Source: Stenotrophomonas africana
GTDB lineage: Bacteria; Pseudomonadota; Gammaproteobacteria; Xanthomonadales; Xanthomonadaceae
Direction of reading: 5' to 3'
DNA length: 34,169 nucleotides
Assembly: GCF_013004645.1 (NCBI RefSeq)
Contig: NZ_JABEME010000022.1
Location: 1-34,169, forward strand
How positions within the stretch are numbered: the first letter of the stretch is position 1; every line of letters begins with the position of its first letter. Below the pieces are notes generated by a model. It was given only the letters and a program-made list of their open reading frames with translations. It did not search any database and was not told the origin of the DNA. This document shows positions 34,076-34,169 of the stretch, piece by piece. Made by a program: the position numbers and the translations under genes.

Positions 34076-34169
34076 GGGTGGGTCCGGTGGCGGGAGACGC
34101 CGTAAACCCGTCCCTGGGGGCTTGGCCGCGGCATCCATGCCGCGGACACTCCCGCCACCGGACCCACCC
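34076..34169 (+). repeat. Structured core repeat, copy D
   Basis: Perfect 21-bp arms (34076-34096 and 34149-34169) enclose a 52-nt core (34097-34148). Inner stems are CCC/GGG (core 11-13 with 20-22) and CCGCGGCAT/ATGCCGCGG (30-38 with 41-49, the longest of the four copies). It lies 96 bp past and in sense with the second kinase gene. The arm may continue past the window edge. A purine-rich tract of AGC/AAGC units (about 34025-34058) precedes it. Confidence 0.9.

Overview
The window is high-GC chromosomal DNA from a gamma-proteobacterium of the family Xanthomonadaceae, almost certainly a Stenotrophomonas of the S. maltophilia group. The grounds are GTAG-type SMAG palindromes at 12475, 15541, 21868 and 24780, an overlapping metX-metB-hom operon behind a SAM-I riboswitch, a Xanthomonad-style TonB-dependent receptor, and tandem beta-propeller hybrid histidine kinases. 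I find 25 protein genes, no tRNA or rRNA, no transposase, no prophage and no CRISPR array. The content is mostly core housekeeping.

Layout. 1-4.9 kb: a DUF4442 thioesterase-like gene, then a fatty-acid module in which an alpha/beta hydrolase and fadE overlap by ATGA and are divergent from a TetR regulator. The TetR/hydrolase gap holds two matching 18-bp palindromes. 4.9-9.0 kb: a TonB receptor and an unrecognised exported protein, each with a hairpin in its leader or promoter. 9.0-12.2 kb: hslO, divergent from mtgA, followed by a GT2 glycosyltransferase whose end overlaps a CBS-domain gene by 41 bp. 12.2-12.7 kb: a gene-free stretch with two copies of a structured repeat. 12.7-18.2 kb (minus strand): asmA-like, hemolysin III, prfC and an M23 peptidase. 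18.2-21.9 kb: the SAM-I riboswitch and metX-metB-hom. 21.9-24.8 kb: exported alpha/beta hydrolase, sdaA, and a small glutaredoxin-like gene whose stop codon lies in a SMAG element. 24.8-26.7 kb: yceI-cybB-yceI. 26.8-34.0 kb: two tandem paralogous hybrid sensor kinases.

The most interesting item is a structured repeat present four times: 1-~75 (cut by the window edge), 12319-12422, 12572-12677 and 34076-34169. Each complete copy has a 52-nt core that aligns without gaps to the others, flanked by 21-27 bp inverted arms. The arms differ completely between loci but pair almost perfectly within a locus. Inside the core two small stems show compensatory changes. All four copies lie downstream of a gene and in that gene's sense orientation. 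I cannot name this family. The predicted fold is a three-way junction with conserved unpaired strands.

How the genes work together: metX, metB and hom cover the branch from aspartate semialdehyde to cystathionine and are fed back by SAM through the riboswitch. The hydrolase-fadE pair is probably repressed by the adjacent TetR protein. The yceI-cybB-yceI genes look like a periplasmic or membrane quinone/isoprenoid redox unit. The two kinases are likely polymer or nutrient sensors whose output genes are not in this window.
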